From assembly GCF_000003815.2 (NCBI RefSeq), contig NC_049982.1:30406401-30470400 (forward strand): DNA of 64,000 nt. Direction: 5' to 3'. The notes below the pieces were generated by a model that made no database searches, was not told the DNA's origin, and worked only from the letters and a program-made list of their open reading frames with translations. Shown in pieces: positions 1 through 10,815 of this stretch (positions within the stretch are counted from its first letter, which is position 1; each line of letters begins with the position of its first letter). The DNA comes from Branchiostoma floridae. Taxonomy: Eukaryota; Chordata; Leptocardii; Amphioxiformes; Branchiostomatidae. Made by a program: the position numbers and the translations under genes.

Positions 1-840
1 GACAAAAATCTCATTAATATATCGCTGCATAACTATTCAAAATAGCTCTTAGATCATACCCACTACAACCTCAAATATTTGACATTCTCACTGCTCAAAA
101 TACCCCACACCTCCCACTATACTATGTAAAAGTAATACAAAAATAACAAGTCACACTACCGCTTTTACCATAGCAACAATTTGATTAAAAAACTTTACCT
201 ACATCGTTTCAAACTAATAAAACTACTTAACACACCCACACCACCTAAAAGTGTGCACATACCTTAGCACAAGACACTGCTAACAAAACGACCAAGAATC
301 TAGCGTCCCGTCGTCCCTCAGTCAACCTGACAGTCCAACTCACACCTAAAAAATAAACATATAAGTTACATATTGAAACATTAAACAAAACAATAAATTA
401 AATACCCGCAAAAAATTCGTGCCAAACGATAAATTACTTTCATAAACATGCCTATAATATAGATATATATCTGCAAATTACCCATGCAAAACATGCCATA
501 ACAGTATATATAACAGCGTCACAATGCTATTAATATATTGATCTTAAATTATGCATACCACTACCACTGAACTCTTTGTTCTTTACAACTAATTAGGAGA
601 ATTTACATCTTGACCTCTGCATTCCCATTACACCTACATCCTGCACAACATTGTGCAAAACCTCTGCCGTCATCACGCCCAACAAAACATCGACCAAACA
701 CGTGTTACACAAAAAAAAATTCTAAGAAAAATACACCACAACAAACCTTACCTCACAAAATCACCAAACTAGAAACATTTCGCTTAACAAACTCTACTCC
801 ATAAATTGTTATTTCTTTCTATCAAATCACCAAATCGGAC
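1..840. other. G-poor, A/C-rich asymmetric tract
   Basis: By hand count about 67 of 840 plus-strand bases are G (roughly 8%), while C is common. The skew fades after about 840. No gene is visible; the one open frame at 610-804 is low-complexity. The tract may be cargo of the rolling-circle element. Confidence 0.6.
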
Positions 841-1004
841 ACAAACCTGTACACAATGGATCCGCACCCCACGCAAACCAGTCAAGGACGCAACTCCGGC
901 CTCACCGGACCCACCATAACATGTTTATATATGCTGCCGTATGCAAATTAAGATTCAGACATCCCTATTACGGACGTGGTAGAAAGCAACACGCCAATTT
1001 GATC

Positions 1005-1085
1005 GTTGATTGGCGGAGAATCGCAGACTGGTTTCTGATTGGTTATACAAGTTGTCTGGTAGGATCCCCCAGACACGTATAAATA
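1005..1085 (+). promoter_or_regulatory. Promoter-like block: two inverted CCAAT boxes and a TATA box
   Basis: ATTGG (CCAAT on the other strand) occurs in good NF-Y context at 1009-1013 and 1038-1042, followed by TATAAATA at 1078-1085. A start near 1110 would be expected. The nearest downstream ATGs are at 1174 and 1184. The arrangement resembles the one at 4850-4915. The motifs are seen; activity is inferred. Confidence 0.5.
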
Positions 1086-1173
1086 TCTTCAGCACGATAA
1101 TTTTCATATCCAAACGATTCAGAAGCTTGAGAAGTATTGACCGTCCATAATCTGTTCATTACATATTCGTACC

Positions 1174-1393
1174 ATGTCTGCCTGTGAAATTTCTGTCACG
1201 AAGAAAGAACGACAATGCACATCCGGGACCTCTTCCCGCCTTTGGCTGTGGTCTCGCACCGGAGTTTCTTTTACGATTTTTATATCCGGCACACAGCGCA
1301 CACAAGGGATACAATTCCGCCCACAAAAGTACGCCGGAAAATCCAATTATACCAGTGAACAAAGGTTTCCAGCCAACTTCCCATAGATTTTAG
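1174..1393 (+). CDS. Unrecognised short open frames downstream of the promoter block
   Basis: Two overlapping frames start at ATG 1174 (70 aa) and ATG 1184 (69 aa). Neither matches a family I know. The 1184 frame contains the peptide PAHSAHKGYNSAHKSTPENP and runs into the element's 3' tail, ending KGFQPTSHRF. The transposon ORF at 23535-24692 ends with the same ten residues because it reads the same tail in the same frame. I see no splice sites that would extend either frame. They may be a captured gene fragment or chance frames; coding status is doubtful. Confidence 0.2.
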
Positions 1394-1505
1394 ATATAAA
1401 CTTCTAGTTTAATAATGATGCACATTTTACTGGAACACAACATGAAATTTTGAGGTAGTCCTTCCAAATGCGCCCCGGCCAGCTTTTTTTAAAAGCTTTC
1501 TTGTT
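1357..1505 (+). repeat. Shared 149-bp element 3' tail, copy 1
   Basis: Identical by eye to 24656-24804. It contains a decayed coding trace that translates as WNTT-stop-NFEVV at about 1430-1460. This matches WNTTCNFEVV inside the C76-like ORF (about 24110-24140), so the tail derives partly from that ORF. It ends with hairpin AGCTTTT-TTT-AAAAGCT and then TTCTTGTT. Confidence 0.8.
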
Positions 1506-2290
1506 TTATTTGTCTGTGTGTGGGGTTTGTCTTTCGGGATACTTCTGGTCAGCATGACTTAACAACAACTGGCTGGATTGTACTAATGATTGGTATGTGG
1601 GAGGGTATGGGGAAGATGAATATTAGAGTCGATTATTAGCCTCCTTGCGGGTGTCCTAGTTGCTGCAGCAGTACCTCAAATTTTGTAATTTTCGTTCAGG
1701 ACAAGCTATGGTTTTGATTTTTGGGTGGCAGTCAGCATTTGACGTCCAATTGATTTTGCTCTAAAAAGCTTAGAAGAGTTGTTTTGTGTATATAAAACTG
1801 ATTTGTAGACTTTCCGGATCAATGTACGAGTGAAAACATGATGTTAACATTTCTATGGTATCTATATCGAGAGTGACTTAATATTTCGTACATTAATCAT
1901 ACATTACATATATGTGAGTATATCTATTTTGAGCATTTTCACATTAAAGCGTTCACCAATGATTTGATTGTACGGCGTACGCTGATAGAATTACTGTAGA
2001 GAAATGAGTTATGCTATAACGTTTACAAAAATATCCCCACTATCTTGTTTGTCTTGTTAGAATAAAATGGTTCGCAAGTACGTAAGCACACATGAGCAGC
2101 AAAATGCATCATGGGTAATATGTCAAAACTAAAGGCCCCTGACTTGTGAACATTTTTTTTGTCTCACCCGCGGTCTCGATTCTCCTAACAATGTCCTGAC
2201 GTAATTCATTTATGTCCAAGGGACCACCACCTGTGACATATTACCCACAATGCATTTCGCTGCGCATGCGTACTAATTGTTGAACTATGA
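1506..2290 (+). repeat. Dispersed repeat R1, copy 1, ending in an inverted-repeat segment
   Basis: Aligns by eye with 5863-6600 and more distantly with 56820-57100; all three share a (C/G)TTAACAAC..CTGG..GATTG..ATGAT block. Its right part contains inverted arms at about 2090-2123 and 2236-2269 built on TGACATATTACCC and AATGCATTT. No coding capacity is seen. Confidence 0.6.
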
Positions 2291-3410
2291 GTGTTTGTGT
2301 TTTACGGTGATTGCCGATGAATGTACATTCTTGGTTTTGTAACCATAAAATTGAAAAATGGTCTTGTTGTTTCTTTCCTGGATATGCCTTATTAGTCACG
2401 ATATCAGCCCTTGTCCTCATTCTAGCTATGACTCTAGCCGACAAAAAACTAGCTTCTCGGCACATCTCGTTCAAATTCCGTGGAGTCCGGCTTCTCGCCA
2501 GGGTGTGGACACGACTAGGGGAAAAGAGTCGCATTGTCCTTTAGGATGGGGAAGTAAAGCAGGTGATCCCGTGTATGAGGGGGCTCATATGGTGCCAACC
2601 TTCTGCACGTAAAAGAATCCAACGAACATATCGAGAAGAGTAGCTAGGGGTAACCCGGTGTACATGTGCTTGGCCAAAAACGCAAACCGTATATTAGTAT
2701 TGCCACCTAATGCACTACTAGCACAAGGAAAAGTGCCATGCTTTTTCTCTGCCTGAGGTGGCAATGTGTACATGTACCTGAACCATCCACAATTGAATCA
2801 CGTCATGATACAAGTTTGATGTTACAAAAACCAGCAGCTTTTCATCCATTGGACAAAAGAAAGGCCAATGCCATTCTGACCTTCTGAGGATGGACCAATC
2901 AGATTGGAGAGTTAGATTTCATTCAGAACCCCCCGTGGCCGATTGCGCAGTTGAAAATTCACTAGGAGCTCGAGCAGGGTGCGGAAAAGAGGTAATACTT
3001 CTAGATTTAATCTTAAAGGTACACTTTGTAACATTTTGGCCTCAAGTTAGAAACACCATCATGAACTAGACTCTTCTCGTTGTAAACAACAACTTGCTGG
3101 CCATCAGTAGGCTCCTTAGGGGTGGGGTGATCATTTAATCACACTCCAGGCTGGCTACAGGGGAGAACAATCAAGATATTCTTCTTCGAAAAACACTCCA
3201 ATTTTTTTTAACTTCAGAATAATCTTACATAGTACAGCTTTAAAGCAACGGCTATCGAATTCATTTATCCTAGTGCTCACGACATTCTTGAGAAGGTTTC
3301 GAAAACATCTTGTTTTTTTTTGTCTAAATGTGGGTGTCTTTAAGTCACAAGTTTCTGAACATGTTTGGATTTTTTGTTGTTGTTTCTTTGCATATAGCGT
3401 AGACTTCTAG
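2291..3410. other. Spacer upstream of membrane-protein gene 1
   Basis: No gene recognised. 2570-2775 looks like decayed repeat material, possibly a SINE 3' region. A possible untranslated exon ends with a GTAATA donor near 2990 but has no other support. Confidence 0.3.
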
Positions 3411-3437
3411 AGAAGACCAGTGTGAACCTCTTTCACC

Positions 3438-5855
3438 ATGGGCAAGCTGACGGTCGAGGCTACTGGAAAGACAAGCCCAGAGGACCCGCCTCCCTATCCT
3501 TCAGAGCCCCTCCCAACTAAGCCTGTTCTCCAGACTAACATCGTGGTACCAGAGGCGGAGCCTGGGCATCCACCGGTCAGTACTACGGATTTTTAAAATT
3601 CTCAGTCGTGTGGCGTAACTGGTAGAGCGTTCGGCTCGAAATCTAGAGGTCCCAAGTTCGATACCCAACGTGCCCCAGACGTTGTGCCCTTGTGAAAGAC
3701 ACCTTACACGACTTTTCTCACTTCACCGAGGTGTAAAAATTGGTACCTAACTTACCTCCATATTGAAACATCACTACCTGATTTATAAAAAAGAACATTG
3801 AGACCCCTGACACGGCTCGCGTTATGTGTGGCCCAATCAGACAACGATTGCTATTCTTCTCTCCAGCAACATTAACACCATCCACCAGGTGCATTACCTC
3901 CAATGTGCTGAGGGAGCATGGGAGGTAATAATGCGCCTTACAAACGACCAGAATCTCAAGAGTTTAAAAGTCAGCTTTTAGTGGTCTAAGTAACCTCTTA
4001 AATTCAATGCTTCATTCTTACCTTTTGGTTTGTAAAAGTAATGTAACGTATTCAAGCAAAGGACTCCAGAAGTTTACCATGTATGTCAGACGCAAGTCGA
4101 TGCATTCGGCATATTGATTTAAACATGGCGTCGGTTTGTAAACAAACTGGAGGGCCGACCGGTCTAATCTAGCTCCCCCGTCAAGTAATCCCCTTTCTTC
4201 CCCAGTGTTTGATTCACATGTGTGTTTTATTACAACTTGCATTTTTATGTATAGCGATGTGGCGGTTTTATTTCTATTTTTCGCGACGCCTCAGGGGCGG
4301 AAGCATTTTCTACAGTATTACGATCGCATTGAAAGGATTTAGGAAATTGCACGAATGCATTCCCTTGGGAATTGATTTTTGGCTTAACTTTAGGGAGTGT
4401 CTACAGTGTTATGTGAGACCTATCCATGATTGCTGTTTTTTTTTTCTTTGCATAGGTATTCTTTGTGTCAGGGTTAACGATTTAAGGGAACGGTCTTTTC
4501 ACATAGCCGGGAATGACTGCACTCCTTGCATACCAAAGCCTCTAAAGCACCTCTCTAAAGGTTTAATCAGGCTAGTCTTATGTTATCTACAGGCTCGCCC
4601 CAGACGATGCCCGAAGAAGTGCGGGACCATCGTCCTTGTTACCGTCTGTGTTGTGCTGATAGTGGCGGTGGTCATGCTGGGCGTCAAGCTGGGAAAGAAA
4701 CATATGATGGCTGGGAAACATGGCTGTAGGGACAGTGGAGAGGAAGGACACATGGTAAGCAAATTTCTATCTTCGACAGGGAAAACATATTGTTTTTACT
4801 GGTGTGTTCTTCTTCTTCATCTTCTTTATTCTTCTTCATCTGTCATGAACCAATCAGAGCTTAGAACTGCCGTGAACCAATCAGAGCGTAGAACATCAGA
4901 ATAGCTGTATAAATATGAACATTTACAGCTTTGCGAAAGAAGAAAACTGTATGTGGTATTCTTGTTTCTGCTCACAAACAATACTATAGGACGAGCCTAA
5001 TTAAATATTATAGCGTTCTAGTAGCTTGAGAAAAGGCTACATGGAAAACATTCTGCATTTTAGCGAAAATGTTGCCTTTCTAGTATACAGTTAGTTTAAC
5101 AAGAATGTCATAAGGAAAGTATCTTGACGTTTTAGACTGGATATTTTCTGTGTTAGTAGAAGTCATTTTGAATTGAAGTTGAACGGCAATTTCTAATACA
5201 AAAATTTGAGCTTACGACTTGACCTTCCAACTCCAGTCTTTGTCAAGGAATGAGCAATCTAAGGTGAGAAGATGATCTTTGGTTGCAAAAGTTTATGGCG
5301 CCCCCCGTCTCTTTTATGGCGGGTTGCTCCTTCCTTGACAAAGACTGGCCTTGGACAGTCGAAAATTTGGGCACTTCGAATTTTGGAGTTAAAAATTACT
5401 GTTCCACTAGTAAATTTGCTTCAAAACTTTGAAGTTCTACAATGACAATAAATAGCTTTGCTGCCAAGCTTAAGCTCGGTGAAATCTGTAAACAAGATTC
5501 CTTAATTGCAGAAAAAGCAGATGATATTTACAATAAATAATAATACACAGATTCACCAAACACATGACGTTTGCCAAATTGACAGTACATGTTTGCCGTC
5601 TATTATGTTTAAGATTTTTCAAACATGTTTTGTTTATGTCACAGGAGCTTTCACTATTGACATGTTACCCATAGTGCACTTCGATGCGCATGCGTACTTA
5701 AAACCACGAACCTCCTTATTTTTTTATGATAGGGGAATGATGACTGCGAAGAGATGGAGGACATGGATGAGATGGACGAGGAGGGACCGCAGTCGGATGG
5801 GCAAGACGGAGATGGCGTCAATAGTCGCTGGTGTATTGACAAAACCTGCCCTTGA
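3438..5855 (+). CDS. Novel single-pass membrane protein, family copy 1 (three exons, 140 aa)
   Basis: Exons: 3438-3575, 4593-4754, 5733-5855; both introns are GT-AG and phase 0. An acceptor at 3410 precedes a 27-nt leader ending CTTTCACC-ATGG. Exon 1 encodes a Pro-rich N-terminus starting MGKLTVEATG with a PPPY motif (residues 17-20, WW-domain ligand type). Exon 2 encodes RPRRCPKKC and then one hydrophobic segment (about residues 57-78), followed by Lys-rich residues. Exon 3 encodes an acidic tail beginning GNDDCEEMED and ending WCIDKTCP. No signal peptide is visible. Basic residues before the membrane segment suggest a cytosolic N-terminus, but basic residues also follow it, so topology is open. 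Copies at 14484, 25119 and 34588 share exon layout, phases and motifs, which supports a real gene. Family unknown to me; function not assigned. Confidence 0.75.
3603..3760 (+). repeat. tRNA-derived SINE fragment in intron 1 of copy 1
   Basis: Contains an A-box-like TGGCGTAACTGGTAGAGCG, a B-box-like AGTTCGATACC, and the family body TTGTGCCCTTGTGAAAGACACC. The same body follows the better-preserved SINE at 10901. Confidence 0.7.
4850..4915 (+). promoter_or_regulatory. Two CCAAT boxes plus TATA inside intron 2 of copy 1
   Basis: GAACCAATCAGAG is present twice (CCAAT at 4850-4854 and 4877-4881), both close to the NF-Y consensus. TATAAATA follows at 4908-4915. An internal promoter here would start transcripts containing only exon 3 of copy 1, or an unrelated RNA. 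It may also be part of a repeat. Motifs are seen; use is inferred. Confidence 0.45.
5236..5348. repeat. Foldback/MITE-like inverted repeat in intron 2 of copy 1
   Basis: Arms CCAGTCTTTGTCAAGGAA and TTCCTTGACAAAGACTGG are complementary, about 110 bp end to end. Confidence 0.7.
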
Positions 5856-5862
5856 ATCGTTA

Positions 5863-6620
5863 CCTCCCTTAAAATGGAGGTATTGTTTTTGATGTGTCTG
5901 TGTTTTTATGTTTGTCCTTCCAGATACTTGTGGCCAGCATAACTTAACAACATCTGGCTGGATTGTAATGATAATTGGTATGTTGGAAGGTATTGGGAAG
6001 ATACATGTCAAGTCCGATTATGGACATCATTGTGGTTTTCCTATATGCTGTAGCAGAACCTCCGGTTTTGTATTTTTTTTTGTCCAGGCCATGCTATGGT
6101 TATGATTTTTCGGTGGTAGACAGCTTTTGATGTCCAGTTGACCTTGCTGTAAAAAGCTCAGAAGAGCTGTTGTGTAAATGTAAAACTTATTTGTAGATTA
6201 TTTTCTGTCTGAAGGAATGAGTCAAATCACGGATATAAACAATACTATTGTCCCTATATCGAAAGGGACGTAGTATTTCATACATTAGTCGTGAAAACTT
6301 AACATGAATGTCATCTATGAAAGGAGCATTTTCACATTGAAAGATGTATCAAGAATGATACAGTATACGTTTGTAATATAGTCATCCAAGGAATTATGCT
6401 CGGAAGTTAACAAAAGTATCGCAGCTTTTTATTTTTTTATTTTTTGTCACAGCAGAATAAGGGGGTTCATGATTGTAGACACGCATGGAGAGCGAAAATG
6501 CAATACGTCAAATGGCGAAGGTCCCACAATGCATTTCGCTACCCATGCGTACCAACCTCTTTATTGGTGAAATTGTTTGTCGTAAATTATGATTATTGAT
6601 AATTCTACATTCTTGAATAA
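5863..6620 (+). repeat. Dispersed repeat R1, copy 2
   Basis: Starts with a small hairpin (TTACCTCC/GGAGGTA) immediately after the copy-1 stop codon and matches 1506-2290. Its right end has arms around 6481-6563 built on AGCGAAAATGCA and TGCATTTCGCT. Confidence 0.6.
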
Positions 6621-6734
6621 AAGACAAAAATGCATGGACTGGCAATTATGAATGAAGCCAATCAGATACGTATATACTGGCTGCATGTTCGTCAGATGTT
6701 TGTATTTCAACTTTTTTTTTTTCAATCGACTGCA

Positions 6735-7095
6735 AATACATATGCAAACATTTCTAATAACCCGAATACATATAAAGTTCTAATGATACAATGCAACCAC
6801 AATGGGAGGCATCATCCAACCGCGAACTAAGCAAACCATGGTGCGAACTCCGTTGTCTCACGAGACAGAAGGACGTCAACAACAAATACTATACACGCTT
6901 TTCTAATAACCCAAATACATGTACATTTCTAATAATAGTACTTATACAAACATTTGTTATCACTCAAATATGTATGCATATATTTCTTATAGTCCAAAAC
7001 ATTATACAAACAGTTCTATTGACCCAGATGCATATACAATCTTATACAAACAGTTTTATTGCCCCAAATGCATATACAGACATTCTAATTAGTCT
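6735..7095. repeat. AT-rich degenerate minisatellite
   Basis: Imperfect reiteration of TTCTAATAACCCAAATACAT and ATACAAACAGTT(C/T)TATT themes; no coding content. Confidence 0.55.
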
Positions 7096-7426
7096 GTTCT
7101 CCGTCTTCTGACAGTTTGTTCAATCATTATATAAAAAAAGAAGACCTGTCTCTGAGATAGCTTCTTCTAATACAAACATGTTTCTCACAGTACGACGTTT
7201 CAGTCATGTCGGTGAAAAACAGGAAAGAAATTATTTACCAGGGAGGAATCGAACGTAGGGTCATTCCTGTGCACTTCTTTGTAAGTGCCCTTCCGATTCA
7301 GCTGGTAGTAAATTTGACATATCCAATATCATACGATATTGTACTGACACATAGTATTGTATCTAAGTATAGTAGACGTCTATTTCTTAACAAGATCAGT
7401 ACATATAGTAAGGTTCTTTAGGCACA

Positions 7427-7616
7427 ACCAGGGAGTACTTACTTTCAACGTTTCTGTGTCTGTCAGACACTATCATCAGGGTTAGAATGGCTGGATACGA
7501 TTCTCGCTGCTACTCATAGCCGATGTAGGTGGCGCTGCAGCAACAAGAATGCCGTTTCAAACGTGGCTCAGTTTGTATCCCCCCTTCGTTGGAAGTAGGT
7601 ACTCCCTGCTTGTTTC
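7427..7616. repeat. Small TIR element (MITE)
   Basis: Arms CAGGGAGTACTTACTTTCAA (about 7430) and its near-complement TTGGAAGTAGGTACTCCCTG (about 7590) enclose about 150 bp. Confidence 0.6.
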
Positions 7617-7868
7617 TAAAGAAAATTACTATATGAATAATCGACAACCTGACGAAGTTATGTACGGAAGATTAGTACATGTTTCAAAGAAAATCTGTAT
7701 TTGGGCCCCGCTAGTTTTACTCTCATTATCTTCAAAACATAGATCCGGATGATATTCAACAGACACATAATGGGAGATCTTCACGTTTTACAGCTGCCTA
7801 GAATTTGATGCGGCTAGATCTAAACGTCTGGAGTTGCGGGGGAAACATAAGTAACACTGTCTATATTT

Positions 7869-9832
7869 TTACATTAATTTTAATTGATCTTTGTTGTAAA
7901 CCGAGTCGGTCTTTTTTACATCAGGATCTGCCGACTCATACGTGATTGCTTCTGCTGCTGCTGCATAAAAAGTGACCTCTGTCTCTGAGACAGTGTCATC
8001 ATTTCGTTGGTTGTTGTCGATGTCTTCGTATTCATGAATGGAAACATCATCTCTGCCGTTGTTCCGGTCGATCACGTTACGCTGAACGCCATTTTGATGA
8101 TTATTGTCGAGGTCTTCGTACTCATGGCTAGAATCATCATCTTTTTCTGGTTTCTGGTCGTTCGCTTCTTGCTGATCCTCTCGCATTTTCAAAAGACGCA
8201 AGACCGAAAACGTTACGACCATTGCGATTGGAGAAGCCATCAAAATCAAAATTTTCAGGTTGTACCCATGTGATCTTTTTATAGATAATCCGTTATCCAA
8301 AATAATGAGGTAGTCATAATCGTTGTCTACATCTTTTGCGGTGTTTTCATCAGGTTCCATTGTAGTTTCAAATGGTGATTCTTCTTCGGCCACAACTGAC
8401 TTCTTAAACATAATGCTACCTGAAAGGTTTGCAGAACATTTGATTTCTTCGAATTCTCCTCGGGGAATTGAGCTACTACTACGGATACTGTCCTTCCGAG
8501 AAAATTTTGGCAGGTAACATTAACTTGGGGTTCGATTGTATGATTTGCCACGTTATCATGACACACTGACCAGCCTTCTGGCTTCACGGTGTGTTCGAAT
8601 ATCCAGCTAAGGTTGTTTGGTGCCTTATGATGAAGGGTGTCGTTTTGACCGTCTCCTCTGCAAGGAAGTCGAAGTTCAACATTCCCTGGAAGATGCCACG
8701 TTACGATCGGCTCCTCTTCCCAATACACCGTGCATGTGAAAGCCCATTTACCTTTTGCAGTTATCTTTTCGTTGCTGAGTTCTATAAGTGGACGAGGACA
8801 AGAAAACCGCATGGAGGAGTTGAACATGGGGGTACCGGAAAGCTCCGGTGGCTGAACGCATGTGATTCGTTCCTTTGCCTGTTTCCAAATGGTCGGGTAT
8901 TTGATCTCTACAGACGGAAATTGGAATGAATTCTGATGCATGAAACACGTGCAGCGGTACGGATTGCCGTGTAACTCCAGAACTTTCAGTTTCTTATTTC
9001 GAAGTAGTTCTTCTAGTAAATCGAAAGGAAAGCGTAATAGTTGATTCCCAGACAGCCACAAACTTGTCAACTGGTTTAACTTAAAAGCTTGATTGTGACT
9101 GTGATCGCGCTCCAAAACTTGGGTATTTGCAGAAGTATCTACCGTGGTCAGTCGGTTATTTCCAAGATTAAGTACACGTAGAGAGACAAGTTTGTTAAAC
9201 GTTCCCGAAGATATTGTATTTATACGGTTTTGTGACAGATCCAGTATGTCAAGTTTGGAAAGACCTTCGAAATAACTTTGTGAAAGATACGCCAATGTAT
9301 TCCCGGTAAGATTTAGTATCTTGATGTGAGAGACATCTTTAAACGCACCATCTTCGATCTCAGATATCTTATTGTTAAAAAGCTGAAGAATCTGCAAGTT
9401 TTGTAGTCCTTTGAATGTGTTCTTTATGATACGCATAATGAGTGTTTCTGAAATCTTTAAAATTTGCAGGGAGGTCAAAGTAGCAAAAGTATTTGCCTCA
9501 ACCAGTTGAAATTTGCTTGGTCCAATGTAAAGTTTAATAAGACGTAGATTTTTAGGGATATCATGAAAAGTTAAATTGCTCGTGACGTGGCTATGGATCT
9601 CGAGTACGGTGAACCGTTGCAAGGGGATACAAGTATCAAGTGCGAGTATGGGAAAATAAGACGCATTCACTGCTACACAATGTGGCATTGTTGAAATCTT
9701 AACACTTTGAGTACTAGATGCACCGCCTGGGGTGCAAATATCACTGATTGGTTCACATGCACAGTGTTCAGTATAGGAAGTCGGGATAAAAGAAATAAAA
9801 CGTAGAACCAAAAGTAAGAGTACAGACCGCAT
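7869..9832 (-). CDS. LRR-Ig-type single-pass receptor with a frame break before the membrane segment
   Basis: The ATG at 9832 is chosen because a signal peptide (RSVLLLLVLRFISFIPTS) follows. A 5' acceptor (CCTCAATAG) lies near 9893, so a leader intron is likely. Frame 1 runs to 8327 and encodes a Cys-rich LRR N-cap, about seven LRRs, an LRR C-cap (NPYRCTC..ITCVQPP) and one Ig-like domain ending VNVTCQNFLG. The membrane segment (LKILILMASPIAMVVTFSVL) and cytoplasmic tail lie in another frame that ends at 7869. The frame change must fall between about 8450 and 8270. It could be a one-base indel (a CCCC run lies there), a cryptic intron from donor CAG-GTAGCA (about 8425) with no clear acceptor, or true pseudogenisation. 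The tail carries two HEYED(L/I)DNN repeats, close to the pYEEI type bound by Src-family SH2 domains. LRR-Ig proteins act as cell-surface recognition or adhesion receptors; the ligand is unknown. Confidence 0.75.
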
Positions 9833-9893
9833 GTCGACAAGGCAGACCAACGTTTGACTCGCTGTCTCCGGAATTGTAAACCAGTGAACCTAT

Positions 9894-10815
9894 TGAGGGA
9901 AACAAAATAGAGAAAAATGTTGTTTAAATATCATAAACGATTAAACAAAGATCAGATTGAAAAAAATTCACCCATTACTCTTCATTATTTTCCATGGAGT
10001 TAGTTTATACCGGTATAGCTAAGAGTTTAACATTTTTTATCTAAAACATTCCTTCTGTGACTTTGTCAGTAAACATCTAAATACTATACTATCATCTAAA
10101 TACTATAGATTCTGCCCAATTAAACATTATAGACGAAAGCCTTTGTTGAGTCCGAGTTTGGGCCATTAAAACCCTAGCAAAATGTGCAATTTCCAACGAA
10201 CATGGACAAATTTTTGCTTGTCCATGATATTTCTTTCAGGAAGCGTCATTGCTTAGAAATTATGCAGTTTGTAGCATCATATTATTACTTTTCTTCAGGA
10301 AAGTAAAGCACAAAAATGTAAGAAAGAAAGCTCGTGATCTTATTCGCACAAGTTATGATACTCCATGGACAGGAATTATTCACAATTGAATAGGTCAAAA
10401 TTTGCCTAGAGCAATGGCAGAGTTTATTATTTACAATAATCCCCGAAGACAAGTAAAAAAAGGAAAGAATATACTTTATTGAACAAAAAATAATGGATTC
10501 CGTTTAAACGCAGTTTACTTAATGTAGTATATAGTCACATACATGTTAGCGTGCTTGAGCGTTATACATGGGCATCTATATGGGTCCATGTGACCTATAA
10601 CACAACACACATTGACAAATATTGTCTACATATCAATACGTGTAGCAGTGATAAGGTCATCGGTCTCAAAATATAATTCTCGATACATTTCGGGAAAATT
10701 TACTTTTGATTCATCACACTTTCTTCCGTCAGTGATACGAAATAGAGCTGACGATATACAGGTCTTCAAAATGGTTGGCATTTCAGTTATAGCGACCGAG
10801 GTTTCAATGTGAATA
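9894..10815. other. Spacer upstream of the LRR-Ig gene
   Basis: AT-rich; nothing recognisable beyond the presumed 5' intron or promoter of the minus-strand receptor gene. Confidence 0.3.

Larger units (their letters stand above)
1..1505 (+). mobile_element. Right part of a putative rolling-circle (Helitron/Helentron-like) element, left end outside window
   Basis: The last 149 bp (1357-1505) are identical by eye to 24656-24804, where the same tail follows a transposon ORF. The sequence upstream of the tail differs completely between the two copies. Shared 3' tails with unrelated 5' cargo are typical of rolling-circle elements that capture DNA. A stem AGCTTTT/AAAAGCT lies about 8 bp before the end, as expected of a 3' terminal hairpin. 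The end lies in a T run, and the sequence after it continues a dispersed repeat seen uninterrupted at 5863. No CTRR end is present, so Helentron-like is a better fit than canonical Helitron. The left boundary is not visible. Confidence 0.5.

Noticed and set aside
4209-4904. 231-aa open frame over exon 2 of membrane-protein copy 1
   Set aside because: Only 4593-4754 is exon by splice sites and family comparison; the rest is intron read-through.
8327-8425. C-terminal end of the LRR frame (ending KTPQKM)
   Set aside because: Antisense to sense within the membrane-proximal region, it reads the receptor's juxtamembrane codons in the wrong frame; not a true C-terminus unless the frame break is real.
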